The notes under the pieces were generated by a model. The model had not been told where the DNA came from. It saw only the letters and a list, made by a program, of their open reading frames with translations, and searched no databases. The translations under genes were made by a program, and so were the position numbers. Shown one piece after another: positions 16,444-23,190 of a stretch of 37,184 bases of DNA. The DNA lies in NCBI GenBank assembly GCA_001871445.1, contig MNVD01000027.1, positions 1-37,184 of the forward strand, written 5' to 3'. Numbering within the stretch: the first letter of the stretch is position 1; every line of letters starts with the position of its first letter. This DNA is from Candidatus Magasanikbacteria bacterium CG1_02_41_34. Lineage in GTDB: Bacteria; Patescibacteriota; Patescibacteriia; Magasanikbacterales; UBA922.

Positions 16444-19362
16444 CTATACCTTCTTCAATCCCAATCGAACTTCATGCCCAGACAGCCCGACGTTCTCACC
16501 ATCCCCTTCTACAATATCATCTGCCAACACGCTCGACATCAATTCTTCTTTAAAGTCGATAAAGACAGATTGAAGGAATGCATCGTCTGTTTTATACAAC
16601 AACACAACTCTATCCTCGCGCGTCAGTCCCTGATCCTTTCGCATCTGATTCACCGCACGGACAACTTCACGTACAAGACCTTCTTTTTTGAGATCATCAG
16701 TGATTTCTATCTGTAACAGTATAGTTTCTTCAGGTGTTTCTGGAAATAATCTTATTTCAAACCAAGCAGATTCATCTTTTTCATATTCGCTAAGATCCAA
16801 AGAAATGATTTCTTTTACATTAATTTCTTCTTTTAATACCTCTTGATATTCTGGAGGAATTTCATAATTTGATCCAATCATCAATTTCGATAATGGCTGT
16901 CTTGAATTTATTTTTTTCAATTTTCTTCCAAACAAAACTCTAGATGCCAACTCTCGTGTCATAGACATATTCTTCAATACGTCAGTCTCAATCTTGTCCT
17001 CAACGTTTGGCCACTCAACAAGATGAACAGATTCGATTTCTAGATTTTTTGATTTTTTGATTTCTTGATATATTTTTTCTGCCAAAAACGGCGTAAACGG
17101 CGCCATGACTTTACTGAGTTCAAGAAGTACATGCCCAAGCGTTGCAACGGCAGCAGCTTTGTCTACTTCGTCATCACCTTTGAATCGATCTCGACTACGA
17201 CGAACATACCACTGTGACAAATCTAGAATAAAATCCATGATAGGACGACTTGCTTCCGGCAAATTGTATGCCTCCATTCCATCTGTAACGGCTTTCTTTA
17301 ATTCTGCCAATCTTGCAAGTATCCAACGATCAAGAACATGTTGAGACTGTTGACTGTCGTCTGTTGACTGCCGTCCATCTGCAAACATCATGTAAAACTC
17401 AACCACATTCCACAGTGTATTCACAACTTTGTTGTACACTTCTCTGACACCGGTCTCAACAAAGTTCAAATTTTCTGCCTGCATGACTGGCGACGTCACG
17501 AGATAATATCTCAGTGCATCCGCACCATATTTTTCGAGCAACTCATTTGGGTCTGGATAATTCTTCAGCTTCTTGCTCATTTTCTTTCCATCTTCTGCAA
17601 GCACAATACCGTTCACGATGACATTCTTGAATGCTGGTTTTCCTTTGATCGCGCTCGCAATGATGTGCAGATAATAAAACCATGCACGTGTTTGATCTTG
17701 CCCTTCTGCAATACATTCTGCAGGAAATCCTTGCTCAAAAACTTCTGGATGTTCGAATGGATAATGCACCTGTGCGTATGGCATAGAGCCAGAATCAAAC
17801 CACGTATCGAGCACGTCGGGAACACGGGTATAGGTCTTTCCATCTTTTTCAAACGTAATCTTGTCGACGATATGTTTGTGCAGATCGTCTACTTTTTGTC
17901 CTGACAATGTTTCGAGTTCTTCTACGGATCCAATACATATTTGATCACCATCTTCACTTTGCCAAATAGGAATCACCGATGCCCAAAATCGTTGACGAGA
18001 AATAGACCAATCTCGCGCACCTTCGAGCCACTTTCCAAAACGACCTTCCTTGATATGTGCAGGAGACCAATTGATATCTTCAGCAAGTTCGAGTGCTTTC
18101 TCTTTTACTTTTGTGACATCAACAAACCAACTATCTGTTGCGTAGTTGAGAAGTGGTGTATCACAACGCCAACAGTGTGGGTAGCTGTGTTCGTATTTTT
18201 TCTTTGCAAATAATTTTCCATTGTACGCGAGCCACTTCACGATTTCAATATCCGTTGCCATGTGATCCTCTACCGGCTTCACATGCATGCCAGCAAAATC
18301 GGTCACTTCTTTTTTGAACAATCCATCCATACCAACATGCTGGATGAATGGCACTTTTTCTTTTTTGAATACTTCGTAATCGTCTGTGCCAAATGCAGGC
18401 GCGAGATGAACAAGTCCAGTTCCATCATCAGTCGTCACAAAATCTGCTGTCACGACACGGAAACTATTTTCGCTATCAGCATAATATGGAAAGAGTGGCT
18501 CGTACGTAAGTCCAACCAAATCTTTTCCACGCACTTGTGCTAATACTTCAAATTCTTTCCCTTCAAAATTTGCCATCAACAAATCTTTTGCAACTACATA
18601 GTGTGCGTCTTCAAACTTCATCACGCTGTATTCCAAATCTTCTCCAACCGCAATCAAGACATTTCCTGGCAATGTCCATGGCGTCGTTGTCCATGCAAGC
18701 AAGTATGCATCACCATCAATATCAAGTTTTTCTTTTGCATTGGTAAGTCTGAATTTTGCAGTAACCGAAATATCTTTGATATCTTTGTACCCTTCACTCA
18801 CTTCTTGTTGTGATAATGTCGTCTCGCAACGAGGACAAATATGCATTGGCTTGTAGCCTTTGTAGATATATCCAGCATCCCAAAGTTCTTTGAATACCCA
18901 CCACACAGATTCCATATACTTCACATCCATCGTACGATATGCATGCTTCATATCTACCCAACGTCCAAGTCGATGAATGGTCTTTTCCCATTCACTCACA
19001 TACCCAAGCACTTTTGAACGACAGAGTTCATTGAATTTTTCAACACCCATGTCCTCGATATCTTTTTTACTTTTTGTACCAAGTTCTTTTTCAACAATGT
19101 TTTCAATCGGCAATCCATGACAATCCCATCCCCATACGCGATTGACACGATGCCCTTTCATCGTTTGATATCGAGGGACAACATCTTTCATCACTGAACC
19201 AACGATGTGACCATAATGTGGCAGCCCAGTTGCAAATGGAGGGCCATCATAAAAAACATACGCATTATCAGCAGATCTCTGGTCTATAGATTTTTGGAAC
19301 GTGTCGTTCTCTTTCCAGAACGATAATATTTCATGTTCGTGTTTACTGGCATTGTATGGCAT
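16444..19362 (-). CDS. ileS: Isoleucyl-tRNA synthetase
   Basis: A 972-residue class I synthetase that charges tRNA-Ile. The HIGH motif appears as HYGH (residues 49-52) within PPFATGLPHYGHIVG. WGWDCHGLPIE follows, the CP1 editing domain occupies about 180-400 with TTPWTLPGNV, and KMSKS appears as GKKMSKK near residue 594. A zinc-type CPRCETTLSQQEVSEGY motif lies near residue 178. The C-terminal anticodon-binding part is long and lacks the C-terminal zinc finger of E. coli IleS. This layout matches the eukaryote/archaea-like (type 2) IleS, a form often linked with mupirocin tolerance. Expression is probably controlled by the T-box leader at 19429-19640. Confidence 0.95.
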   Translation of the reverse strand: MPYNASKHEHEILSFWKENDTFQKSIDQRSADNAYVFYDGPPFATGLPHYGHIVGSVMKDVVPRYQTMKGHRVNRVWGWDCHGLPIENIVEKELGTKSKKDIEDMGVEKFNELCRSKVLGYVSEWEKTIHRLGRWVDMKHAYRTMDVKYMESVWWVFKELWDAGYIYKGYKPMHICPRCETTLSQQEVSEGYKDIKDISVTAKFRLTNAKEKLDIDGDAYLLAWTTTPWTLPGNVLIAVGEDLEYSVMKFEDAHYVVAKDLLMANFEGKEFEVLAQVRGKDLVGLTYEPLFPYYADSENSFRVVTADFVTTDDGTGLVHLAPAFGTDDYEVFKKEKVPFIQHVGMDGLFKKEVTDFAGMHVKPVEDHMATDIEIVKWLAYNGKLFAKKKYEHSYPHCWRCDTPLLNYATDSWFVDVTKVKEKALELAEDINWSPAHIKEGRFGKWLEGARDWSISRQRFWASVIPIWQSEDGDQICIGSVEELETLSGQKVDDLHKHIVDKITFEKDGKTYTRVPDVLDTWFDSGSMPYAQVHYPFEHPEVFEQGFPAECIAEGQDQTRAWFYYLHIIASAIKGKPAFKNVIVNGIVLAEDGKKMSKKLKNYPDPNELLEKYGADALRYYLVTSPVMQAENLNFVETGVREVYNKVVNTLWNVVEFYMMFADGRQSTDDSQQSQHVLDRWILARLAELKKAVTDGMEAYNLPEASRPIMDFILDLSQWYVRRSRDRFKGDDEVDKAAAVATLGHVLLELSKVMAPFTPFLAEKIYQEIKKSKNLEIESVHLVEWPNVEDKIETDVLKNMSMTRELASRVLFGRKLKKINSRQPLSKLMIGSNYEIPPEYQEVLKEEINVKEIISLDLSEYEKDESAWFEIRLFPETPEETILLQIEITDDLKKEGLVREVVRAVNQMRKDQGLTREDRVVLLYKTDDAFLQSVFIDFKEELMSSVLADDIVEGDGENVGLSGHEVRLGLKKV

Positions 19363-19428
19363 AGGATAGAAAGCTAAGAAGGCTTGAAAAGCTCGGGAGA
19401 CTGAGAATGATCCAGGTTTTCTTCAAAT

Positions 19429-19640
19429 AAAAAAACACCGCATGCTCAGGGGCCCAATATTTGGACGGTACCACCCTGATATGGTGCTCATTACAGCGCT
19501 AACGGGCTTACCCGGAGAGGTCTATACCCCGCCTTTCGTGAAAGGCGCGGGTTCTTCTCCCAACGCGTCGTGACTTTATCGTGTACCTTTGTGGTACTAC
19601 GATTGTGGTATCACGGCTCCCTGTTGATAGCAGGTCAAGC
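19429..19640 (-). promoter_or_regulatory. T-box riboswitch leader of ileS
   Basis: The minus strand carries the T-box core AGGGTGGTACCG (complement 19461-19474 area), which pairs with the CCA end of uncharged tRNA. Upstream are a compact stem I (CGTGA/TCACG, ATCGT/ACGAT and GTACC/GGTAC in one nested arm, about 19616-19567) and a CGCCTTT/AAAGGCG hairpin. Downstream, CAGGG/CCCTG and CACC/GGTG can form a terminator ending in seven U (19435-19429) about 65 nt before the ileS ATG. This fits transcription attenuation: uncharged tRNA-Ile stabilises the antiterminator. The short stem I lacks obvious distal loops. Candidate isoleucine specifiers are AUA (19579-19577) on the 3' side of the internal loop or AUC (19603-19601). 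Confidence 0.85.
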
Positions 19641-19661
19641 ATTGTTGTAATTGTTATCTAT

Positions 19662-19690
19662 ACAGTAATAAAAAATTGCTTTGTTGTCAA
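19662..19690 (-). promoter_or_regulatory. Promoter of the T-box/ileS transcript
   Basis: Minus strand TTGACA (19690-19685) and TACTGT (19667-19662), spacer 17. It starts only about 23 nt after the reverse transcriptase stop codon. Confidence 0.55.
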
Positions 19691-19712
19691 TAGAATGAAA
19701 AAGTAGATAGCA

Positions 19713-20720
19713 TTATGCTTCGCTCAAAAGCCAGTGCATATTCCTCAATTCCTGCTCGACGTTGTATGTATCTCCGTGCGATAAAAGCCCAAGATATGAG
19801 ATGAACACCTCGTCTTTGGGATTATCAACAAATTTTCTGAACATGCGTTCTTTGGTCTTTCTTCGGAGTATGGTGTGATGTGGAAAGCGAACCCAGCCGA
19901 GAAAATCTACTCCTGAAAATACTGACTCTAGGGTAACTTTACTCGGATGAAGTTCAAGGTGCAATCTGTCACACAGAAAATGGCTTATCGGCTGAATAAG
20001 AGAGTGAAGTTCGTTCTTGTCTTGCGAAAGAAAAACAAAATCATCGGCATACCGAATATAGTATTTCTGTTTCAATACATGTTTTACCCACTGATCAAAT
20101 ATGTTCATGTATACATTGCCAAATAATTGCGAAGTAAGATTGCCAAGAGGCAGTCCTGCTTCACGTCGCCTTTCACCATGGTAGCTGTCTATAATGTTTT
20201 GCAAAAGCCACAGAATGTCTTTGTCGGAAATATGCACTGAAAGGATTGCCATAAGCACCTCGTGATCAATGCTGTCAAAAAACTTTCTGATGTCGCACTT
20301 GAGCACCCAGCACGTTTTTGTATGGTTTTGCCCAACCTTTCGAGCGAACGTATCGAATCGGTCTATGGCTTTGTATACGCCCTTGCCAAGACGGCATGAG
20401 TACGAATCATGTATAAATATTTTGTCGAAGTGCGGATAGAGCTTGCGGTAAACAGCATGGTGAAGCAAACGGTCTTGCACGCTCGCTTTATGGATATGAC
20501 GGCGTTTCGGGTCGTTAATAAAAAAGCTCTTGTAATCACCGTGCAGATACGTTTTATCCGTTAGTTTTTCTCCAAGTGATACAATATTGTCTATGAGGTG
20601 AATGGAAAACTCCTCGACATCGGGCTTTGAACTTTTGCCAACCAAAAACTCGCTCCATGCAGAGTACAGATTTTCAAGAGAAAATATATCGCTATAAACT
20701 AAATCACATTTATTTTTCAT
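19713..20720 (-). CDS. Diversity-generating retroelement reverse transcriptase
   Basis: A 335-residue RT. It copies the TR RNA with errors at adenines, and the cDNA replaces the VR of the target gene (mutagenic retrohoming). Motif A (LKCDIRKFFDSIDHEVL, about residue 142), the DGR hallmark LGNLTSQ inside GLPLGNLTSQLFGN (about 190; group II intron and other RTs typically have QGxxxSP here), the catalytic YADD (about 223) and FLGW follow the usual order. No maturase or endonuclease domain is present. I chose the ATG at 20720 because upstream residues of the longer frame overlap avd on the other strand. The gene lies in the same orientation as TR and target, about 410 nt beyond TR, but avd lies between them on the opposite strand. 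Confidence 0.93.
   Translation of the reverse strand: MKNKCDLVYSDIFSLENLYSAWSEFLVGKSSKPDVEEFSIHLIDNIVSLGEKLTDKTYLHGDYKSFFINDPKRRHIHKASVQDRLLHHAVYRKLYPHFDKIFIHDSYSCRLGKGVYKAIDRFDTFARKVGQNHTKTCWVLKCDIRKFFDSIDHEVLMAILSVHISDKDILWLLQNIIDSYHGERRREAGLPLGNLTSQLFGNVYMNIFDQWVKHVLKQKYYIRYADDFVFLSQDKNELHSLIQPISHFLCDRLHLELHPSKVTLESVFSGVDFLGWVRFPHHTILRRKTKERMFRKFVDNPKDEVFISYLGLLSHGDTYNVEQELRNMHWLLSEA
20671..20698 (+). promoter_or_regulatory. Candidate avd promoter inside the RT gene
   Basis: TTTTCA (20671-20676) and TATAAA (20693-20698), spacer 16. It lies within the first codons of the RT on the other strand, the only place an avd promoter could be this close. Confidence 0.35.
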
Positions 20721-20736
20721 GTTATGCAATACAGCT

Positions 20737-21093
20737 ATGAATTCCCCTCTCAGTAATTCCGACATTCCAATCCTCGCCAAGCTCGGTGAGGCGTATAAGT
20801 CATGGCATTTGTACATTCAGCACGTGCCGAAGATTACCCGCTTCACGCTCGGTGCTAAGATAGACAATCTATTTACCGAGTGTATTCACCTTGCACTCCT
20901 CGCCAGTCATCAACCAAGAGAGAAAAAATCGGAAACGATTGAACTGCTCAATAACAGATTTGATTCGCTCAAGTTCTTTTTGAAACTTTTGTGGGAAGTC
21001 AAAGCGATAAATACAAACGTCTTTACGCAGATTAGCATACAACTTGCAGAAGTTGGACGAATGATTGGCGGGTGGATGAAACATAGCCGATAA
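20737..21093 (+). CDS. avd: Avd-like accessory protein of the DGR (four-helix bundle)
   Basis: A 118-residue helical protein. Avd forms a basic pentameric barrel that binds the RT and template RNA and is required for retrohoming in studied DGRs. The family pattern is visible: DIPILAKLGEAYKSWHLYIQHVPKITRFTLGAKIDNLF, a helix pair in the middle (RFDSLKFFLKLLWEVKAI) and the conserved end QLAEVGRMIGGWMK. The ATG at 20737 is favoured over 20719, whose ATG overlaps the RT start codon on the opposite strand. Unusually, it is transcribed away from the RT: the two genes are head to head with overlapping 5' ends, whereas avd and RT usually share a strand. Confidence 0.85.
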   Translation: MNSPLSNSDIPILAKLGEAYKSWHLYIQHVPKITRFTLGAKIDNLFTECIHLALLASHQPREKKSETIELLNNRFDSLKFFLKLLWEVKAINTNVFTQISIQLAEVGRMIGGWMKHSR

Positions 21094-21096
21094 ACA

Positions 21097-21119
21097 AACC
21101 CCGCCATTTCGGCAGGGTT
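21097..21119. terminator. Hairpin between avd and the template repeat
   Basis: AACCCCGCC and GGCAGGGTT (one G-U pair) around a 5-nt loop, 3 nt after the avd stop. On the minus strand it follows TR and precedes TTTGTTT, so it could end both the avd mRNA and the TR RNA. Confidence 0.6.
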
Positions 21120-21130
21120 GTTATGAAAAG

Positions 21131-21246
21131 ACTCGCAGACGGCCAGGAACTCGTAGTTTGGATTCCATTTGTCGTTGTCGATGTTCTGGTTGAGGTTCCG
21201 TTCGTGGTTGTTCTCGTTTACGATGAACGCAGCACGCGAGCCGCCG
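21131..21246 (-). repeat. DGR template repeat (TR)
   Basis: These 116 bp align without gaps to the VR at 21706-21821. There are 19 mismatches, each at an A of the TR on the minus (coding-sense) strand; no G, C or T of that strand differs. About 30 A lie in the variable core (21158-21219), so 19 of 30 are changed. Both edges are constant: 27 bp at 21131-21157 (corresponding to the VR 3' side, the expected homing-initiation end) and 27 bp at 21220-21246. In sense orientation it is rich in AAC/AAT codons, which open to many amino acids when A is randomised. Confidence 0.95.
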
Positions 21247-21503
21247 CAAAAATTGTGTAATGAGACATCCATAACACTGCCCGCCGATTGCTCGGCATGG
21301 CTGTATTTAATATGGAGACGTTATCTCTCTACCACACTACACCGAGTATTTTCATAAGGAACAAAACGACAGCACTGCACGCAAAGCCGTAACCTTGCAT
21401 ATTCTCACTTATCGCAGTGTCCAGATTTCAATCGCCCAAAGCTTTATCCGCCGAAGTTTTTAACGTAGGCGGGCGTAGCCGTGGACTGAAACATTTACTT
21501 TCC
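21247..21503 (-). ncRNA. Probable 5' part of the TR RNA, non-coding
   Basis: There is no convincing gene in this stretch. From the promoter at 21511-21519 a transcript would run about 257 nt before reaching TR and could end at the hairpin at 21119-21097, making an RNA of about 400 nt. A frame starting at 21272 runs into TR, but it has no counterpart in the target upstream of VR and is probably a relic or chance. Confidence 0.5.
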
Positions 21504-21510
21504 GTTTGGA

Positions 21511-21519
21511 ATTATAGCA
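21511..21519 (-). promoter_or_regulatory. Extended -10 promoter upstream of TR
   Basis: TGCTATAAT on the minus strand: a consensus TATAAT with the TGn extension. No good -35 box. The predicted start is near 21504, heading into TR and then the RT gene. Confidence 0.6.
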
Positions 21520-21534
21520 TAAAATGAAGCACCC

Positions 21535-21579
21535 CGCGCGTTACTCGTTCTTTCGAACTTTCACACGCGGGGTGTAGGT
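21535..21579 (-). terminator. GC-rich hairpin with GAAA tetraloop, probable end of the target mRNA
   Basis: The outer stem CACCCCGCG/CGCGGGGTG encloses GTTC-GAAA-GAAC with a GNRA-type loop. It is followed by CTTCATTTT on the minus strand and lies between the target gene and the TR promoter. Exact ends are approximate. Confidence 0.6.
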
Positions 21580-21599
21580 AGTCGCTCGGTCGGCGTCGA

Positions 21600-21681
21600 C
21601 CCCCGACTACGTCGGGGGAAGAAACCAAGTGTCCCTGCCTGCCGGCAGGCAGGCAAGTGACCAATCCCGACTGAGTCGGGA
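21600..21681. repeat. Three palindromes just downstream of the variable repeat
   Basis: CCCCCGAC-TAC-GTCGGGGG (21600-21618), the perfect 20-bp palindrome CCTGCCTGCCGGCAGGCAGG (21634-21653) and TCCCGACTGAGTCGGGA (21665-21681). The last lies 24 bp past the VR end. A hairpin/cruciform at that side of VR is known to help target recognition in the Bordetella phage DGR. The 21665 copy belongs to the same 17-nt family as the copies in the tRNA-Ile array. Confidence 0.8.
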
Positions 21682-21703
21682 AAGGCCACAAGGACCCAAG
21701 TGA

Positions 21704-22297
21704 CTACTCGCAGACGGCCAGGAACTCGTAGTCCGGATGCCACCGGCCGTCGTCGACGTCCTGGTCGAGGCTCCGTCCGAGGTCGCTCCCGTCCACGATG
21801 AACGCAGCACGCGAGCCGCCGATGAAGGCGACCAGAGGGTAAGCTCCCCGCCCGAGCTGCTTGTCCTTGGCGGGCGGCAGAAGGGCCTCCGCGGCGTTGG
21901 GCTCACGCAGACCACGCTCGCGACAGTAGACCTTGAAGTCGTCGCGGTAGACCCACCCGTCGGTGCGCTTGAGCTCCTCGCCCGAGATGAGGAGGTACCG
22001 CACCTTGACGACGCTCTCCCCGCTGACGGGGTAGTTCTCGTCGGTGATGGCGGGGTTGACATACCCCTCGTACTTGGCCTCCTGCACGTTCCGACTGACC
22101 ACATTGGGTCCGAGCATGAGCTCGTGCTCAATGATCTTCTCGTCGACACCGACGAACTTCCCCTCGACCAGATCCTGCAGTGCCTTCAGGGCACGCTGCG
22201 GATCGTAGGGGTACTCCGTCTGTCCGACCTGCCGACCGATCTCGGCGAGCTTCCTCGAGAACTCTCTGCACTGATCGCCCGTGAGCTTGTAGCTCAT
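21704..22297 (-). CDS. DGR target protein with C-terminal variable region
   Basis: A 197-residue protein. The last 39 residues (from GGSRAAFIV to YEFLAVCE) are encoded by the VR, and such DGR targets usually end in a C-type-lectin-like fold where the variable residues form the binding surface. Compared with TR, 15 residues differ (for example Asn to Asp, Ser or His; Glu to Gly; His to Leu; Lys to Arg). The N-terminal part starts with a helical segment (LTGDQCREFSRKLAEIGRQ) and a YPYDPQRALKALQDLVEGKF motif that I cannot name. No signal peptide or membrane helix, so export is not evident. The start at 22297 has AAGGAGG 6 nt upstream. GC-rich codon use differs strongly from ileS and rpiB. Confidence 0.88.
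   Translation of the reverse strand: MSYKLTGDQCREFSRKLAEIGRQVGQTEYPYDPQRALKALQDLVEGKFVGVDEKIIEHELMLGPNVVSRNVQEAKYEGYVNPAITDENYPVSGESVVKVRYLLISGEELKRTDGWVYRDDFKVYCRERGLREPNAAEALLPPAKDKQLGRGAYPLVAFIGGSRAAFIVDGSDLGRSLDQDVDDGRWHPDYEFLAVCE
21706..21821 (-). repeat. DGR variable repeat (VR)
   Basis: The VR copy of the TR ends at the target's stop codon (TAG at 21706-21704). The 19 substitutions relative to TR, read on the coding strand, are 16 A-to-G, 2 A-to-C and 1 A-to-T. Confidence 0.95.
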
Positions 22298-22360
22298 GAC
22301 AACCTCCTTGGTGTGACATACATCGCCAGTTATCCTAACCAACAATGCATGTCGTGGTTT

Positions 22361-22418
22361 GACTGGAGGAAATCCCCAGTCTTCTTTTGGTGTACTTGGC
22401 TTAAATACGCCAAAAGAA
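22361..22418 (-). promoter_or_regulatory. Two leader hairpins upstream of the target gene
   Basis: TTCTTTTGG/CCAAAAGAA (22418-22382) and GACTGG/CCAGTC (22381-22361) would form in the target leader, about 60 nt before its start codon. A weak promoter match (TTGTCA, TATACT, spacer 15) lies upstream near 22430-22460. A regulatory role is inferred only. Confidence 0.4.
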
Positions 22419-22483
22419 TACAAGCAGCTCCAGTATATATCAAAGAACAAATTGACAATTATTTTTAACACAATCTCACTATT

Positions 22484-22511
22484 TTGTCAAGTTCCTCCCC
22501 TATGCTACAAT
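22484..22511 (+). promoter_or_regulatory. Promoter of rpiB
   Basis: TTGTCA (22484-22489) and TACAAT (22506-22511), spacer 16. The leader of about 75 nt contains two inverted repeats, TCCCGCAAAGCGGGA (22542-22556) and ATCCCG/CGGGAT (22556-22573), which share a base and are partly alternative. Confidence 0.6.
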
Positions 22512-22593
22512 GAACACATCTAGGAACGAATTTGTTAATCGTCCCGCAAAGCGGGATCCCGTCTCTGCGGGATTACTAGTTAGTTGTTAATTT

Positions 22594-23055
22594 ATGTACA
22601 CTGGCCCTCTCTCTATCGCCTCCGACCACGGTGGCTACAAATTGAAAAAGCGACTCGTCCGTTTTATTGAAAATGAATTGAAAGGTGAAGTAGAAGACAT
22701 GGGCCCACACGAATACGAAGAAACGGATGACTACCCAGACTACGTTGTGCCACTTGCAGAAAAAGTGAGTTCAGAAGGTGGACGTGGCATTGTCATTTGT
22801 CGCAATGGCATCGGTGTTTGTATCACTACAAATAAAGTACATGGCATCCGCTGTGGTATCGGCTACAATATCGACGTCGCAGAATCCATGATGAAAGATG
22901 ACAATACCAATATCCTTGCCCTCGCTGCAGATCATCTCTCCGAAGATCATGCGATGGCAGTAGTGAAGAAGTGGCTGGAGACAAAGTTTAGTGAAGCAGA
23001 AAGACATGTACGACGGCTCACGAAAGTGGCAGCACTTGATGTGCAGAAAGAGTAA
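22594..23055 (+). CDS. rpiB: RpiB/LacAB-type sugar-phosphate isomerase
   Basis: A 153-residue protein of the family that interconverts ribose-5-phosphate and ribulose-5-phosphate (RpiB) or related sugars. The N-terminal SDHGGYKLKK (residues 9-18), YPDYVVPLAEKV (about 49-60) and the active-site Cys region VICRNGIGVCITTNKVHGIRCG (about 67-88) are present. In most RpiB this reads CGTGIG; here the GT pair, which helps bind the phosphate, is RN, so the substrate might differ. The next gene is an Rpe-like epimerase, which supports a role in the non-oxidative pentose phosphate route. Confidence 0.88.
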   Translation: MYTGPLSIASDHGGYKLKKRLVRFIENELKGEVEDMGPHEYEETDDYPDYVVPLAEKVSSEGGRGIVICRNGIGVCITTNKVHGIRCGIGYNIDVAESMMKDDNTNILALAADHLSEDHAMAVVKKWLETKFSEAERHVRRLTKVAALDVQKE

Positions 23056-23060
23056 AGATT

Positions 23061-23151
23061 ATCTTTTTGCTTTCGCAAAAAAAAGATTGAAGATTGGTTT
23101 TTTAGTCTTTAATCTTATTTCGATGTAATCGAAATAGAGTCTTCAATCTTT
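23061..23151 (+). terminator. Terminator and nested inverted repeat between rpiB and rpe
   Basis: First hairpin: ATCTTTTTGC/GCAAAAA-AAAGAT (23061-23087). It overlaps a larger structure, AAAGATTGAAGA (23082-23093) with TCTTCAATCTTT (23140-23151), which encloses TATTTCGAT-GTA-ATCGAAATA (23116-23136). The two cannot form fully at once. Confidence 0.6.
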
Positions 23152-23190
23152 CCCCGCACTAGTTCATAACAACGATTTACCCAAAAACCT

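Noticed and set aside
19713-20720. Reverse transcriptase of a group II intron or a retron
   Set aside because: No maturase or endonuclease domain, and no intron RNA or msr/msd was seen. The LGNLTSQ motif, TR/VR pair and avd fit a DGR.
20910-21272. A 120-codon minus-strand frame that includes the TR and looks like a target protein
   Set aside because: TR codes for target-like residues by nature. The frame lacks the target N-terminus and a ribosome site, loses the stop that VR has, and runs antisense through avd.
21737-22468. A 243-codon open frame on the plus strand, antisense to the DGR target
   Set aside because: It is a GC-rich shadow. The minus strand has the Shine-Dalgarno site, the VR pattern and family-like protein sequence; the plus frame has none.
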